Made by a program: the position numbers and the translations under genes
Notes under the pieces: generated by a model
Databases searched by the model: none
What the model was told of the DNA's origin: nothing
What the model saw: the letters and a program-made list of their open reading frames with translations, nothing else
NCBI GenBank assembly: GCA_036345935.2
Contig: JADWOT020000002.1
Coordinates: forward strand, 15,656,913 to 15,720,912
Direction: 5' to 3'
Origin: Taenia hydatigena
Taxonomy: Eukaryota > Platyhelminthes > Cestoda > Cyclophyllidea > Taeniidae
Length of the DNA: 64,000 bases
In this document: in pieces, positions 23,270-32,912 of the stretch
Position numbering within the stretch: the stretch's first letter is position 1
Layout of the letters: each line of letters opens with the position of its first letter

Positions 23270-26200
23270 CTCCTACAACCACAAAATAAATGGAACCATG
23301 GATAACGGAAGTGACCGCAATCGTTAGCGAGAATGTGCTATTAGGCAGGCTAGCGTGAGAGTGGGTAGGAGAAATGAGATGAGATTATGGGTGGCACGTC
23401 GAGCTCAATGCTTATTTTTTTCCTTTTTCTTTGCAATTTCGATGCCATAAGCAGAGACCGCAAATTGAAATAGCAGAGGTAGGGCTCTTCCTCCGATCCT
23501 AGACAATGCAAAGCAGCTCACTGACAAAGTGTGAGTAGGAAGGGAGGTTTCATCCACCAGTGACGTTGCTGGTGGGGGTATAGAGGTCAGCAAGGAGGTT
23601 ATTGGTGGTGGTTGTGGCGGTGATGGTGTGGATATTGGCAACTACACCGGAACTGCAGCGCTCAATATGAGCAATGCATCGGAATCAACGTCTACTTGTT
23701 ACAAAATTCCAACAGCAGCAGTACGAAGGTGCTGCAGACCGGCGCGATGTGTGTTGATAAAAGTACGCGTTCGATCTTGTCGCAAGAAACCATAAGCACG
23801 AGCTCACATTCTCATGCTCTACAGCAATGGCACCGGTGACGTTAAGCATTAGTTTACACCAACCAGCACAATAAACCAACGAAATTGGTGCCGCACTCAA
23901 TTTTTTGTCTCTTTATTTAATAACATGGGTTTAGTGCCCATTTTGCGTAGCGTTGGTTTATTATGCATTAAAGACGTTGTGATGACCAATTATTAAGAGA
24001 GGTCGTGCGAACCACTGGTTGGATATGCCAAAGTGAAACTGTGTTTACTTAGGTCGCATGGCTAGCCACGCAGATTTTAATACTTTTCACTACCGCCCGT
24101 CCTTTACGCCTTCTTGGATTTATGATGTTTGTCTAGTCTGCGGCCTTTAAGTACCCCTCTAGGCTAGTAATACAAAAAAAACAATGAGCAGAGATCCACA
24201 GTGGGATTTTCAATTACCTCTTCAAGACGCAACTACTTCAAGATACGTAACGCTGATAAGCTTGCATAGATTGCATCTTCAATACTTTCCAAATCGTGTT
24301 CTGCCTGCAGAAATCCACACATCGGAAAAAGCAATAGTGATTGCAAGGAGATTAGGATGTTAGGAGAGTAAATCGTTGACGACATTTAGAGGTTGGTCAG
24401 ATTCCGTTTCATCTGTCAAAGTTGAGAGACAGCAGCGGTAGAAGCCAGCAAAAGCGGGGAACGATTTAGTTATAATGATCGCGGTAGAAGATGGACTCCT
24501 TTTTACAATTCTCATCCCATATTGGGTTCCATTTACAACACACCCTGATTGACGACTAGACCTGCATCAATGCGTGAGTGAAATCACCTTTAAAATTAGA
24601 GCACAATCACTTCACACCCACTCAGAAAGGGACACTTGAGTAGGTGCTAGCGACCCGCAATCAATGAAAATGATCGTGCTGTGCCCAGCGGTGCTTTATT
24701 TCTCATGCATTAAGCGATGTTTAATGCTAAGAGAACCGTACGATTTCTATGCATGCTGACACCGAATTCTGGATCAATCTACTTACGAGTTCTCACATCT
24801 CGCTTATGTCAAGGCACTTCAAGCAAGCATTGCTTCATTTGGAATCATTTCTTGTCATCCTCCTACTTGACGAAATGTCATGACTTGGGCTGCTCGCAAA
24901 CGATAATTGCTTGCTTTTTTGCATATAATCACTCATCATTGTGATAATCTCGTGAACAATATTAGCTGCTCTGGAGGATATTCCCATGGTTGCTACTGTT
25001 GCCTGAAATGAGGTATAGTTTGGAGCTGGAACCACCTTTACCTGTTTGCTCGCAGACAACGAACACTTCCTAAATCGCCCCATGCTGCATTTGTGCAGAG
25101 CTACTTTCGTGGGAGACGCCTCGTTTACATGCATGAGTTGCCTCCTCTGTCAAGTGTTTTCCTCCCTGACTTTCAGCGGATTCCATGCCATGGCCATCTC
25201 GTTTCTAATAGCGAATCCGGGCCACATCAAGTACTACCTGCTCTCTCATTTTAAGCAGCCTTGAATTTGTAACTTATCGTCCGATGTGGAATAATATACG
25301 CGGATGTGATTCAGCATACATTAACAGATAGTTAAAAAGTTGTCGCAGGTAAAGTTCATCTTAATTTTACCTGTTTTGCTGCGCAATGTGTCGATGCGTT
25401 TTTGAATTTTGAGTTGTGTGGTTGGATCGCGTGGCGCAGAGCTATCATGGCTCATCGAAAATTTCACTGTAATTTTTGCGTAGACGATTCTCATGCTACA
25501 CAGTGTGAGGTGTGATTACCGCACTTGGGTGTGGGTGACTGGGTGAGTTGTGAGAATAAGATTTACAGGCTCCACAAACATTTTCATCTTTTGAGAATTA
25601 ACTTTGATGTTGGTGCTCGTGCGTTTTAATGTCAGTGGTCAGAAGTCGAGCCTCGGTGCCTTTTGTTATCATCAAGTTCTGTCCGCTCCGTAAGCTAGTC
25701 CACACAGTGCTCCATAAGATGAGAGACAACATTAGCAGTGCTCAGCAGGACACATTGTATGGTGAACAGCAAAGCTGACGACACACGAATGCAAGGAATC
25801 GCAAATTAGGAAGGTAGAGTGATGAAATGGAGGTTTCAGAGAGGTGGTGAAGGCATCTGTCGTTGCCGGTATTCGCAAAGCTTTATGGAAACCTGTTTGA
25901 ACATGGATAATAAAGGCGCCATGTCCCATGCAATTGCACAACAAATTGGTTTCTATGTAGCAGCACAGATCGTAATTTTTACGAAGGTGTATCATTAGTA
26001 AGACCTGCTTCAGGGTGGGTAGAAGATATGGGATGTGGGATATGGTTGCCGGGTTGTGCTCAACACTGCACCTCAACAAATTCTTTGCTTTCCTTAAGCT
26101 GTAAATTTAGACCGTACAGCTTTAAGCCAGCAGACGTCGGAGTCTTCTGACGACTCTATACTAACAAAACATAAGTAGGAAGAGAGGAATTACCTACCAC

Positions 26201-26320
26201 GTGTGTTGAAAGCGAGGTTGAGAGATCGGTGGGAGGCTAGTGTTGATGGTGGGTGTGTTAGTGACAGCACCTGAGCAATAGCAACTACATTCGGCGTTGG
26301 TCCGTGGTCCGGATACCTTA
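23270..26320. other. intergenic; carries a decayed tandem relative of the right arm
   Basis: The minus frame at 23405-23641 is proline-rich because of a GGT/GGTGGT-rich stretch and is probably not a gene. The minus frame at 24835-25134 has a protein-like stretch (NYTSFQATVATMGISSRAAN) but no supporting splice or start evidence. Otherwise only the repeat at 25085-26290 was seen. Confidence 0.4.
25085..26290 (+). repeat. decayed tandem copy of the right-arm region (offset about 2.62 kb)
   Basis: Segments match 22470-23650 in the same order and at a constant offset of about 2620-2630 bp. TTTACATGCATGAGTTGC pairs with TTTACACGCATGAATTGC, AAGCAGCCTTG...GTGGAATAA pairs with ATGCAGCCTTA...GTGGAATAA, and AGTAGGAAG-GAGG...GTGTG...GCAACTACA occurs in both. 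Between these anchors similarity is weak. It looks like an older direct duplication of the same DNA that later formed the inverted repeat. Confidence 0.45.
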
Positions 26321-26331
26321 GTTACAAAGCC

Positions 26332-26574
26332 CTAAGAGCAGCAGCATGAGATGATATGGGCCAGTGCATTGTGCTTTGGCTCGAAGATGCCACCGATGAC
26401 GCCGGGCTGAGCCACTTCTACAGGATCATCCTCCCATGAATCAATGAAATTCATCCAGTCTTCTCCAGTAGCGCATGGACGTGGTATGTACCCTTGGTTC
26501 GATTCTGTTGATTGCGCTGAATTTGGCTTCGTCCTTAATTTTTGTTTGTTGCACTGTGAAACACTGACACCCAT
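26332..26574 (-). CDS. small unidentified ORF, possible gene
   Basis: An 80-codon minus-strand frame from an ATG. The N terminus MGVSVSQC has glycine at position 2 and serine at 6, which would suit N-myristoylation. The middle is acidic around GEDWMNFIDSWEDDPVEVAQ. It ends in a cysteine run before the stop. I recognise no family. The composition is more gene-like than neighbouring frames, but an opposite-strand frame of similar length overlaps it, and no splice evidence was found. Confidence 0.3.
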   Translation of the reverse strand: MGVSVSQCNKQKLRTKPNSAQSTESNQGYIPRPCATGEDWMNFIDSWEDDPVEVAQPGVIGGIFEPKHNALAHIISCCCS

Positions 26575-27265
26575 TTTGAATAACGGACAGAACAATTGCT
26601 CATTGCTTCGCAAGAGTTTAGTGTTGGCCACCAACTGTTTTGAATTGGTACTATCAGGTATTGTTTTTAGGAAAGGGTGTAAAAGCTTACCTCTGATTGG
26701 CGGGCGCATCGGTCGAGAAACGAGACATTGGCACAGTCTCAGTTTCTTATGAGTTTATTCCCATAAAATACATCATCACATACAGACCTAGCAACGGAAG
26801 CGAATCATACCCAATATCTTATTATGTGAGTTTGCGTTAGGCACTGACACATCATTTTGTGCTGGGATTTTTTGATGGCATTTCGCTGGGTGCGCTTCTT
26901 TAAGGCAATTAGCAGTGATTTGACTAGAATTGGTGACAAATTGAAGCTCTCTGTGGTGTTTCTTTGATGAAGCAGATCGTGAATGGGCTGAATGTTAGTA
27001 ACATTGATTCCACATCCAGCCACAAGTGCAAAGTGAAGTTAAATAGGTGGGTCGTCCTACGTTTCGAAGATAAAACTTGGTCGGAATGTAAAGCTGCTTT
27101 GTTTTGATTGCAATATAATTGCCATGGTAATTTTGAAAAGGATTTATAGTTTAGCTTTTAGCAAGAGCGCCTCTAAGTCTTTTGAGAGATGCCGCCGAAA
27201 ACAAGCGGGAGGGAGGAGTGTAAAGAGCTTTTGGTATTAGGAAAACGTCTTTTTCAAAGAATTTA

Positions 27266-27475
27266 TTAATCAAGCCTACAACTCTGCAATAATTTTATTT
27301 TGGGCCACAGATAAGCTTGACAGTCGTCTTTAGACTTAACTACCTCGATGGGCAGTAATCGTGTCGCTGGACCTTTGCGGTCAAGTAACAGGGAATTTCC
27401 GAAAGTTAGCAGATTAAACCATTGGAGGAATGAACTGGTTATGCTAACAGCAAATCCCTGCTGTTTTCTCTCCAA
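27266..27475 (-). CDS. candidate terminal exon of an unidentified minus-strand gene
   Basis: A 69-codon minus-strand frame ending in TAA. The stop overlaps a perfect AATAAA signal (TTGATTAATAAATTC), which suits a 3' end, although cleavage would then follow almost at once. The peptide is varied and hydrophobic, with SFLQWFNLLTFGNSLLLDRK and GPATRLLPIEVVKSKDDC. It opens directly after ATATAG, a possible acceptor, and has no ATG at its start, so it would be an internal or last exon. The rest of the gene would lie to the right and overlap the plus-strand gene at 27504-27960, which weakens the case. No family was recognised. Confidence 0.35.
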   Translation of the reverse strand: MERKQQGFAVSITSSFLQWFNLLTFGNSLLLDRKGPATRLLPIEVVKSKDDCQAYLWPKIKLLQSCRLD

Positions 27476-27503
27476 CTATATCGGATGAGGAATCTCACTG
27501 GGG

Positions 27504-27960
27504 ATGGAAGCATCCAACATCCCACTATTCGACTACCTTTCAATGATCAGGTACCGATCTCACACGCGCATTGTCGGTATGAATGTCTGCACTTTTTCTG
27601 TTCATTCGACTGAAAGAGGTAAGAGTTTTATTTTTAGAGAGGCAGCATTCGCTGGACATGACTGCTGTGGTAGCATAATCTATTTGGCAGATTATTTGCG
27701 CCTCCCGGAGGATGATTTTGTACCCACCTTGGAATCTCTTGCACCTCATCAAACATTGTCGATTGCGGTGATTATAAATGCGGCGAGAGATGAATCAAGT
27801 GAGTTTGATAGTCTGACGCGATTCACTCAGAGCCTTGGTGGCTTGGACGGCTCCCTGCTGGCTACCGTGCTGACGTGTTGGTGAATACGGCATATCAGGC
27901 GCAAGTAAAGGAACTTCACCAAGTGATGTGGTCGAACAGAATGGATCTGTCAAGATTTAA
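27504..27960 (+). CDS. intact three-exon small gene, 89 residues, family not recognised
   Basis: Exons are 27504-27550, 27638-27798 and 27899-27960. Splice sites are CAG|GTACCG to TTTTTAG|A and TCAA|GTGAGT to ATCAG|GC. The introns are 87 and 100 nt, and phases (2, then 1) join without a stop to a TAA at 27958-27960. The protein starts MEASNIPLFDYLSMI, continues REAAFAGHDCCGSIIYLADY, then LPEDDFVPTLESLAPHQTLS and a hydrophobic SIAVIINAAR, and ends in a polar Ser/Gly/Val tail. There is no signal peptide or clear membrane span. The double cysteine near residue 25 is notable. No family was recognised. The two clean junctions are the main evidence that this is a real gene. Confidence 0.65.
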
Positions 27961-28680
27961 TCCCTAAAATAACAAAAAGTGGTCAAGAGAGTGACCCTGT
28001 GCTGTTTAAAAGGCGATCTATTTGATTTGATCTCCATTACGTTTAGCATTGACGTGAGATTTTATTTTTTGCTTGTATTTTGCGCTGTTAGTTCGAGTAA
28101 TTTAATGAGGAGCGGTCTGGAAATGACTAGCAGTGGACAAGTCAAAACAGCCAAGTCCTTGATGTGGCTCACATTCTGTTTAAGTCATTCGAAAATGTTA
28201 GTCTGCTGCTCCTATCATCTTCCGATCAGGCATAGCATTTGCGAACGAATTGTTCCCTGAGGAATGGGGATTTTTCAGAAGCTACGAGAATTCTTTTGTG
28301 ATGCTTAGACCACCCTACAATTAGTATTCCAACCCTGACATGCTCGGTCCCTTATTTACATTTCAACTATTCCTTTTTCCTATTTTGAGCTTGTTCACCT
28401 CTTCCTAGTGAATCCAAAGTAGATGTCTGTGTGTCCGTTATACATTTTCTTTCTCACAAATAAATAAAAGAGCTTCGAGTGCTTTGAACGTTTTGAACTC
28501 ATCACAAACGTTGCTGTAGTTACGCTGGAGTAAGACTCCCTTCCAGATGCATAGGATGGACTCGTTTATGCGAAATACCGTCTGTGTGTAATGAGGATTT
28601 TAAAGATGTGTACTAGCAAGTATAAACTTCTCAAAACTGTCCCAAATGATTAGGCAAATAAATGATTGGTGCGAGTGACT
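27961..28680. other. intergenic, with a possible poly(A) signal
   Basis: AATAAATAAAA at about 28458 on the plus strand could be a polyadenylation signal. The frame at 27979-28260 has a hydrophobic stretch but no start, splice or family support. Exons corresponding to the 3' half of the gene at 32913 were looked for on the minus strand here and not found. Confidence 0.4.
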
Positions 28681-28681
28681 T

Positions 28682-29935
28682 ACCCTCCCATTGCTGTCCG
28701 CGCCTTGAACGACAAAATTGACATTGGAGGTCAATATTCCTCTTCGCCAAATCGTGAGAGCGGAAACGATGTTCGCGGGTCAACCTCGTCTAGCGTTTAA
28801 CAAATTACAGCATAAGATATGCGAAACGCATTTTTTAACTTAATTAGAACCGGTCACTTAGATTCCTATTTGAGGCGATGAGAAATTGTAACTTGGTACA
28901 AACAGTGTTGTCGAGAAAGGGGAATTGATGTTATCTAAAATGCCAATGCTTTTCTGTCTGGTTGCATCACTCATGGTGATGGTGTCGTTATCCAAAATAG
29001 ACAAATAAATCCATCATAGAATGGATGCAATTTTGTGACTAGTCCACCTGTAAATGTGCTTTACTGCATTCCAACTTGGTGTTTTGGATTGCCTATGGAT
29101 TCGCTAGGGACCATTTGGGTGGCGTCACATCTTACATGCTCGCTGCTACAACTGACAATTTAGCACAGCGTCTCCTTGTTAGAGTGGGTAAAATAATTTT
29201 TTAGCAACCGCAAGTTTCTTCACCCATTTTTACCTCTTAAGTAATTAAACACCTCTGTTTGTACTTGAATAGCCTACTGGATAGTCCACATCATATCTCA
29301 CATTGTTGAAGCAAAAGTGACGTCGCCAATTAAGTATTTTGCCTCTTGAAATGAGCTAACAATGCGTTAAGTGTACATGAGAAGATGAAATTTGACATGC
29401 GTTTGCCTTCGTAGCATGAATTGCCTTAAACTTCGCCTTTGAATATGTACTTGCCATCATTAAACGACATTAGGTCCTTCGATGCTGAAGTAGAAATCTG
29501 CACCACCTAAAATACCCAACGATTGCTAGGATTGGCGATCACTGTGCTGTAATTATTCACATCTACCAAAACTACTTGATAATACTTGGAGGGTGCATTC
29601 AGAGACACATATTTCATTCATCCAGGAGCTTTGTGCGCGCATAATCGAATCCTTACACTCACCAAGTCTTTATGGGACCGATAGTTCATTGAGTCCGATC
29701 GCCCCGCTGGTCTTCTTACGACTCGAGATCCTCAAAGCGCAGGGCTTTGGTCGTCTTTAAGGAAGGAACATGTGTTTTACCCACTTTCCTCTTTCATAAT
29801 ACACTGGCTTGGGATGAGAACCATAAAATGAAAAGCAAGTGAAAACATCAAGTGACCAAGAAATGATAGTGGTGCTGTAAGCGCATACCCATGCCAGTGT
29901 GCCACACAGAAAATGATTGTGATCGCTCTCTACGT
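28682..29935 (-). pseudogene. inverted pseudogene copy of exons 1-5 of the secreted-protein gene at 32913
   Basis: Each of the first five exons of the gene at 32913 has a minus-strand counterpart here in the same order and spacing: about 29889-29935, 29663-29755, 29400-29506, 28866-28991 and 28684-28835. Disablements are the start codon ATG changed to ACG, exon 2 acceptor AAG changed to AAA plus a stop, a TAA replacing the Trp codon of GEVWG in exon 3, exon 4 acceptor TAG changed to TGG, and a 2-bp length change that frameshifts exon 5. Conserved peptides include SPFSTTLFVPSYNF (SPFSATYFVPHCNF in the gene) and VVQGADSN (AVQGAESN). Similarity extends about 150 bp upstream of exon 1, so this is a genomic duplication and not a processed copy. 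Exons 6-12 were not found. Confidence 0.85.
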
Positions 29936-29949
29936 GATCTATCTCTAGT

Positions 29950-31020
29950 CCTTAAGAAATGTCTAGTGCGTATTAATAATCGGCCTATCTTGATGTCACC
30001 AATTTGATTGGAATCATTCTCATGCTTCAGCTGTCAAACCAAATGTGTTGCTTTGTAGCAGTCGCGCATTGTTTGATTGCAACCGGATGAAGAAATAGAT
30101 TATCAAACGCAGACATCAAGAAATGCACTGGCAAAGTGCAAAATTACTTCCAGCCAACTCTGGCTAGCAATGCATCAGGCATTTCCATTCAGCTTCATTT
30201 CAAGCGTTAGTATTGAGAGTTTCGTGCATTAGGACCCAAAGACGTCAGTAATGCATGGCCTAAGATGCTTATTTTCATGCCTTTATGCGCTGACGGCAAC
30301 TAGTCGGTAGCACCACTTCTTCTCCTTGCTTATTGGCAGACGCAGACACTTTGTGCCACCGGCTTCTTGTCATTTCATTGGTCCGGTGTTTCCACTAGCT
30401 CAGATAATGCAAAGTTATGGCATCTGAGACGCCCTTAACACATTTTGCAGCTACTCTATTATTTTGTGAACAACAATTATACTTGACAAAACATCATGGC
30501 ACACTAAGCTTCTTCTTACAATGGAGTGTTGAACGAGGAAGAGCTTGTGTCACTAAACTCCCTATCAAAAGGAATCGTGCAGCAACATGAAGAACACGTC
30601 TAGAGCAACAAAGATTTATCAAAACGGTACTGGCAAATTGGATTGGCATACGACTTCGTATGAGCAAATGAAATGCTAAAATTTGCAGACGCCATATGTA
30701 GTCCTGCCCACGGTGTACGGTTAGGAACTACATTCACTTGCTGAAGGGCAAAATACCATCGCGGTTTGGTGGATCAATGGGCGAAGCATAGCAGAGGAGC
30801 CATGTCTAACACTGTTTTTATTTTCAATGTTCGCTCGGATTTTGGCAATGCAATCCTCCTACTTGAAATAAAATTGGGAGTGCGACTAGTTGACGCACAC
30901 TTCAGCCTCGTTCAGGCGCCACAAAGGCAAGCGCTGATAGTGAAGTACTAGCTTACAGCTTAACACTGGCCGTGTGAAGCACATTTTTGAACATTGTAGA
31001 GGATGTAAAGTGTATCGTGT
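29950..31020. other. no gene seen; 5' flank of the pseudogene duplicated
   Basis: The stretch from about 29950 to 30060 matches, inverted, the region just upstream of 32913. Beyond that no supported feature was seen. The plus frame 30766-30951 is short and unassigned. Confidence 0.4.
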
Positions 31021-31025
31021 CTAAA

Positions 31026-31253
31026 ATGCTCATCAGTACAGTTATACTCTATTCCATCACGGTGTTGATAACGGCTTCACCTGTCCAGACACACCCACAC
31101 AATAACCTCTATTCGCATTGCACATTCACATCTCGGACTTCAAAGAAATTCTTTGCAGTCCAATGGCTTGTAGAGCTCGTGTCATCGTACCCACTGTCAA
31201 CGGAAATGCGTGGCAACACAAAAAACACACTGAACCACGCCGTCGGTGTGGAG
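31026..31253 (+). CDS. candidate first exon of a secreted protein (signal peptide)
   Basis: From an ATG, a 76-codon frame runs to GAG|GTAAGG, a strong donor in phase 0. The N terminus MLISTVILYSITVLITASPV is a textbook signal peptide with a likely cleavage after TAS or SPVQ. After it comes a mature stretch with one cysteine and many basic and aromatic residues. No phase-0 acceptor leading into a convincing second exon was found within 500 bp. An opposite-strand frame of similar length (31109-31321) overlaps but has no such signals. If real, it belongs with the other signal-peptide exons at 32913 and 36124. Confidence 0.38.
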
Positions 31254-31259
31254 GTAAGG

Positions 31260-32910
31260 CGTGTCGTGACGACTAGCCCTCGCATTGAGTGAGTGATCCT
31301 GGGGATATGTCCTGACAGCATTGATGCAAAAGAACAACAAAGTCATGTTGGCCTCCTCGACAGATAGAGCCTTGTAAGGCATGTGCTTGACTGGCGCTGA
31401 TGCCAGCATTGCTCATTGCGAATCGACTAAGGGCAGCATATCACCCTCCTGACAAGTCACTTTATTTGTGGTAAAGAAAAGTATTGTTTGTGAAGACGAG
31501 GCTCATCGCATGGATGCCTACAAAACCTACGAACTACCGATGCGCCTAATAGTTGATTTCAGTTGAACAAAGTAAAGGTGAGAGAATGACGATTGAGGTG
31601 GTGGTGTACGATCTGTGAAATGACAGCCTTATAGCACTCACAGCTGGCACAATGCAGTGTTATGCTAAACAAGAATGTTAAACTTCCATGAAGAATTAAG
31701 ACAATGCTGTGAACATGAGGGTTCTACTGTCATAGGAAAGTTAATTAAATCGCTAGGTGCGGTTTTGGGCGCAGTAGGCGATGCACATCACCGAGAATCC
31801 ACTCATTACCCTCCACAAAATAATTAACTCTATGAATAATTTATCTTTCATAGCAGTTTTCTCGTCGTACACTATGCCCATCATTGATGCAACCAGATGT
31901 CGTCTACGCATTTGCGCAACACCCACTGAAGAGAATAAGTGAATCATCACGACTACGTGACTGATGGATTGCGATGACTGTCTAACTGAGCGTTAGGCCT
32001 TGCAGCTTTGGCTCAGAATTTGTAGAGTTGTAACCCGTCTAGGCCGTCTACCCAAGCAGCGGTTTAGAGATCAGTTAAGTTCAAGTAAATTTTCTTAAAT
32101 GAATGAAGTCATTCACATGGATGCGCGAGACTGTGTGCCAGTAGTATCCAGTCCTCTCTTGCATGTGACGCTCATGTCTGCGTTTTTCATGTTACTGCAC
32201 GATTCCTTTGGGAGTTGGTGCAATGACACAGACTCTACCTCGTTCAACACTGCCACTGTACCACAATGAACTTCTTTGAAGACCAAGCAATTCAAGCATG
32301 TACGTGTAAAATATAATTAGGGTTAGGAAGCCATGAGGTCCAAGTGGACGAGATTGTTAGCAACAAAAAAATAACAGCGAAATGTGGTAGTGGTCACTTC
32401 GATAGCATAATCACATGTCCCGAAGCATTGGGAAACTATCCCTCCCACACACCGAAAACCAGGAAGCGTATTTTACGAAGTGATTGTAAAAAGGTGGCAC
32501 AAAGTATTTATTTTTTGTCAGTAAGGAAGAAGGAAGTAGACGCATTGACTACTTGCTGTCCTTACACGGGGTTGCATGGGCTAAGTTAATTCGAGGGAGC
32601 CAAACTTTGCTGGGAATGGCCAGTGTGTCGAGGTACGTTTGATTCGAAGGCAATCTCAAACAGAAATCCTTTCCATTAGATGTTTTACCTTTGCCAGCGA
32701 AATTCTCAGTCTGCCAAGTCACTACAATCTTGGAATGAGATGTTGCACGGTGCAGTGTTGGTCAAATCCACAGCTCTGACCTCTGGCTTACACAATGCAA
32801 CATCATTGGTGAGACAAATGAAGCGAGAGAAAAGTTCCAATCAAGTAAGCGAAGCCAAAGTAGAACTTACATAAATGCACACGAGACATTGCTTGGAGCA
32901 TAGGGGCAGA
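31260..32910. other. no supported gene; possible intron or intergenic
   Basis: Short plus frames at 32344-32589 and 32680-32874 lack splice or family support. The last 200 bp before 32913 are shared, inverted, with 29950-30060 and so belong to the duplicated block. Confidence 0.4.
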
Positions 32911-32912
32911 TT

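Noticed and set aside
31109..31409. Minus-strand ORFs opposite the signal-peptide exon at 31026
   Set aside because: No start context, splice sites or motifs; treated as shadows.
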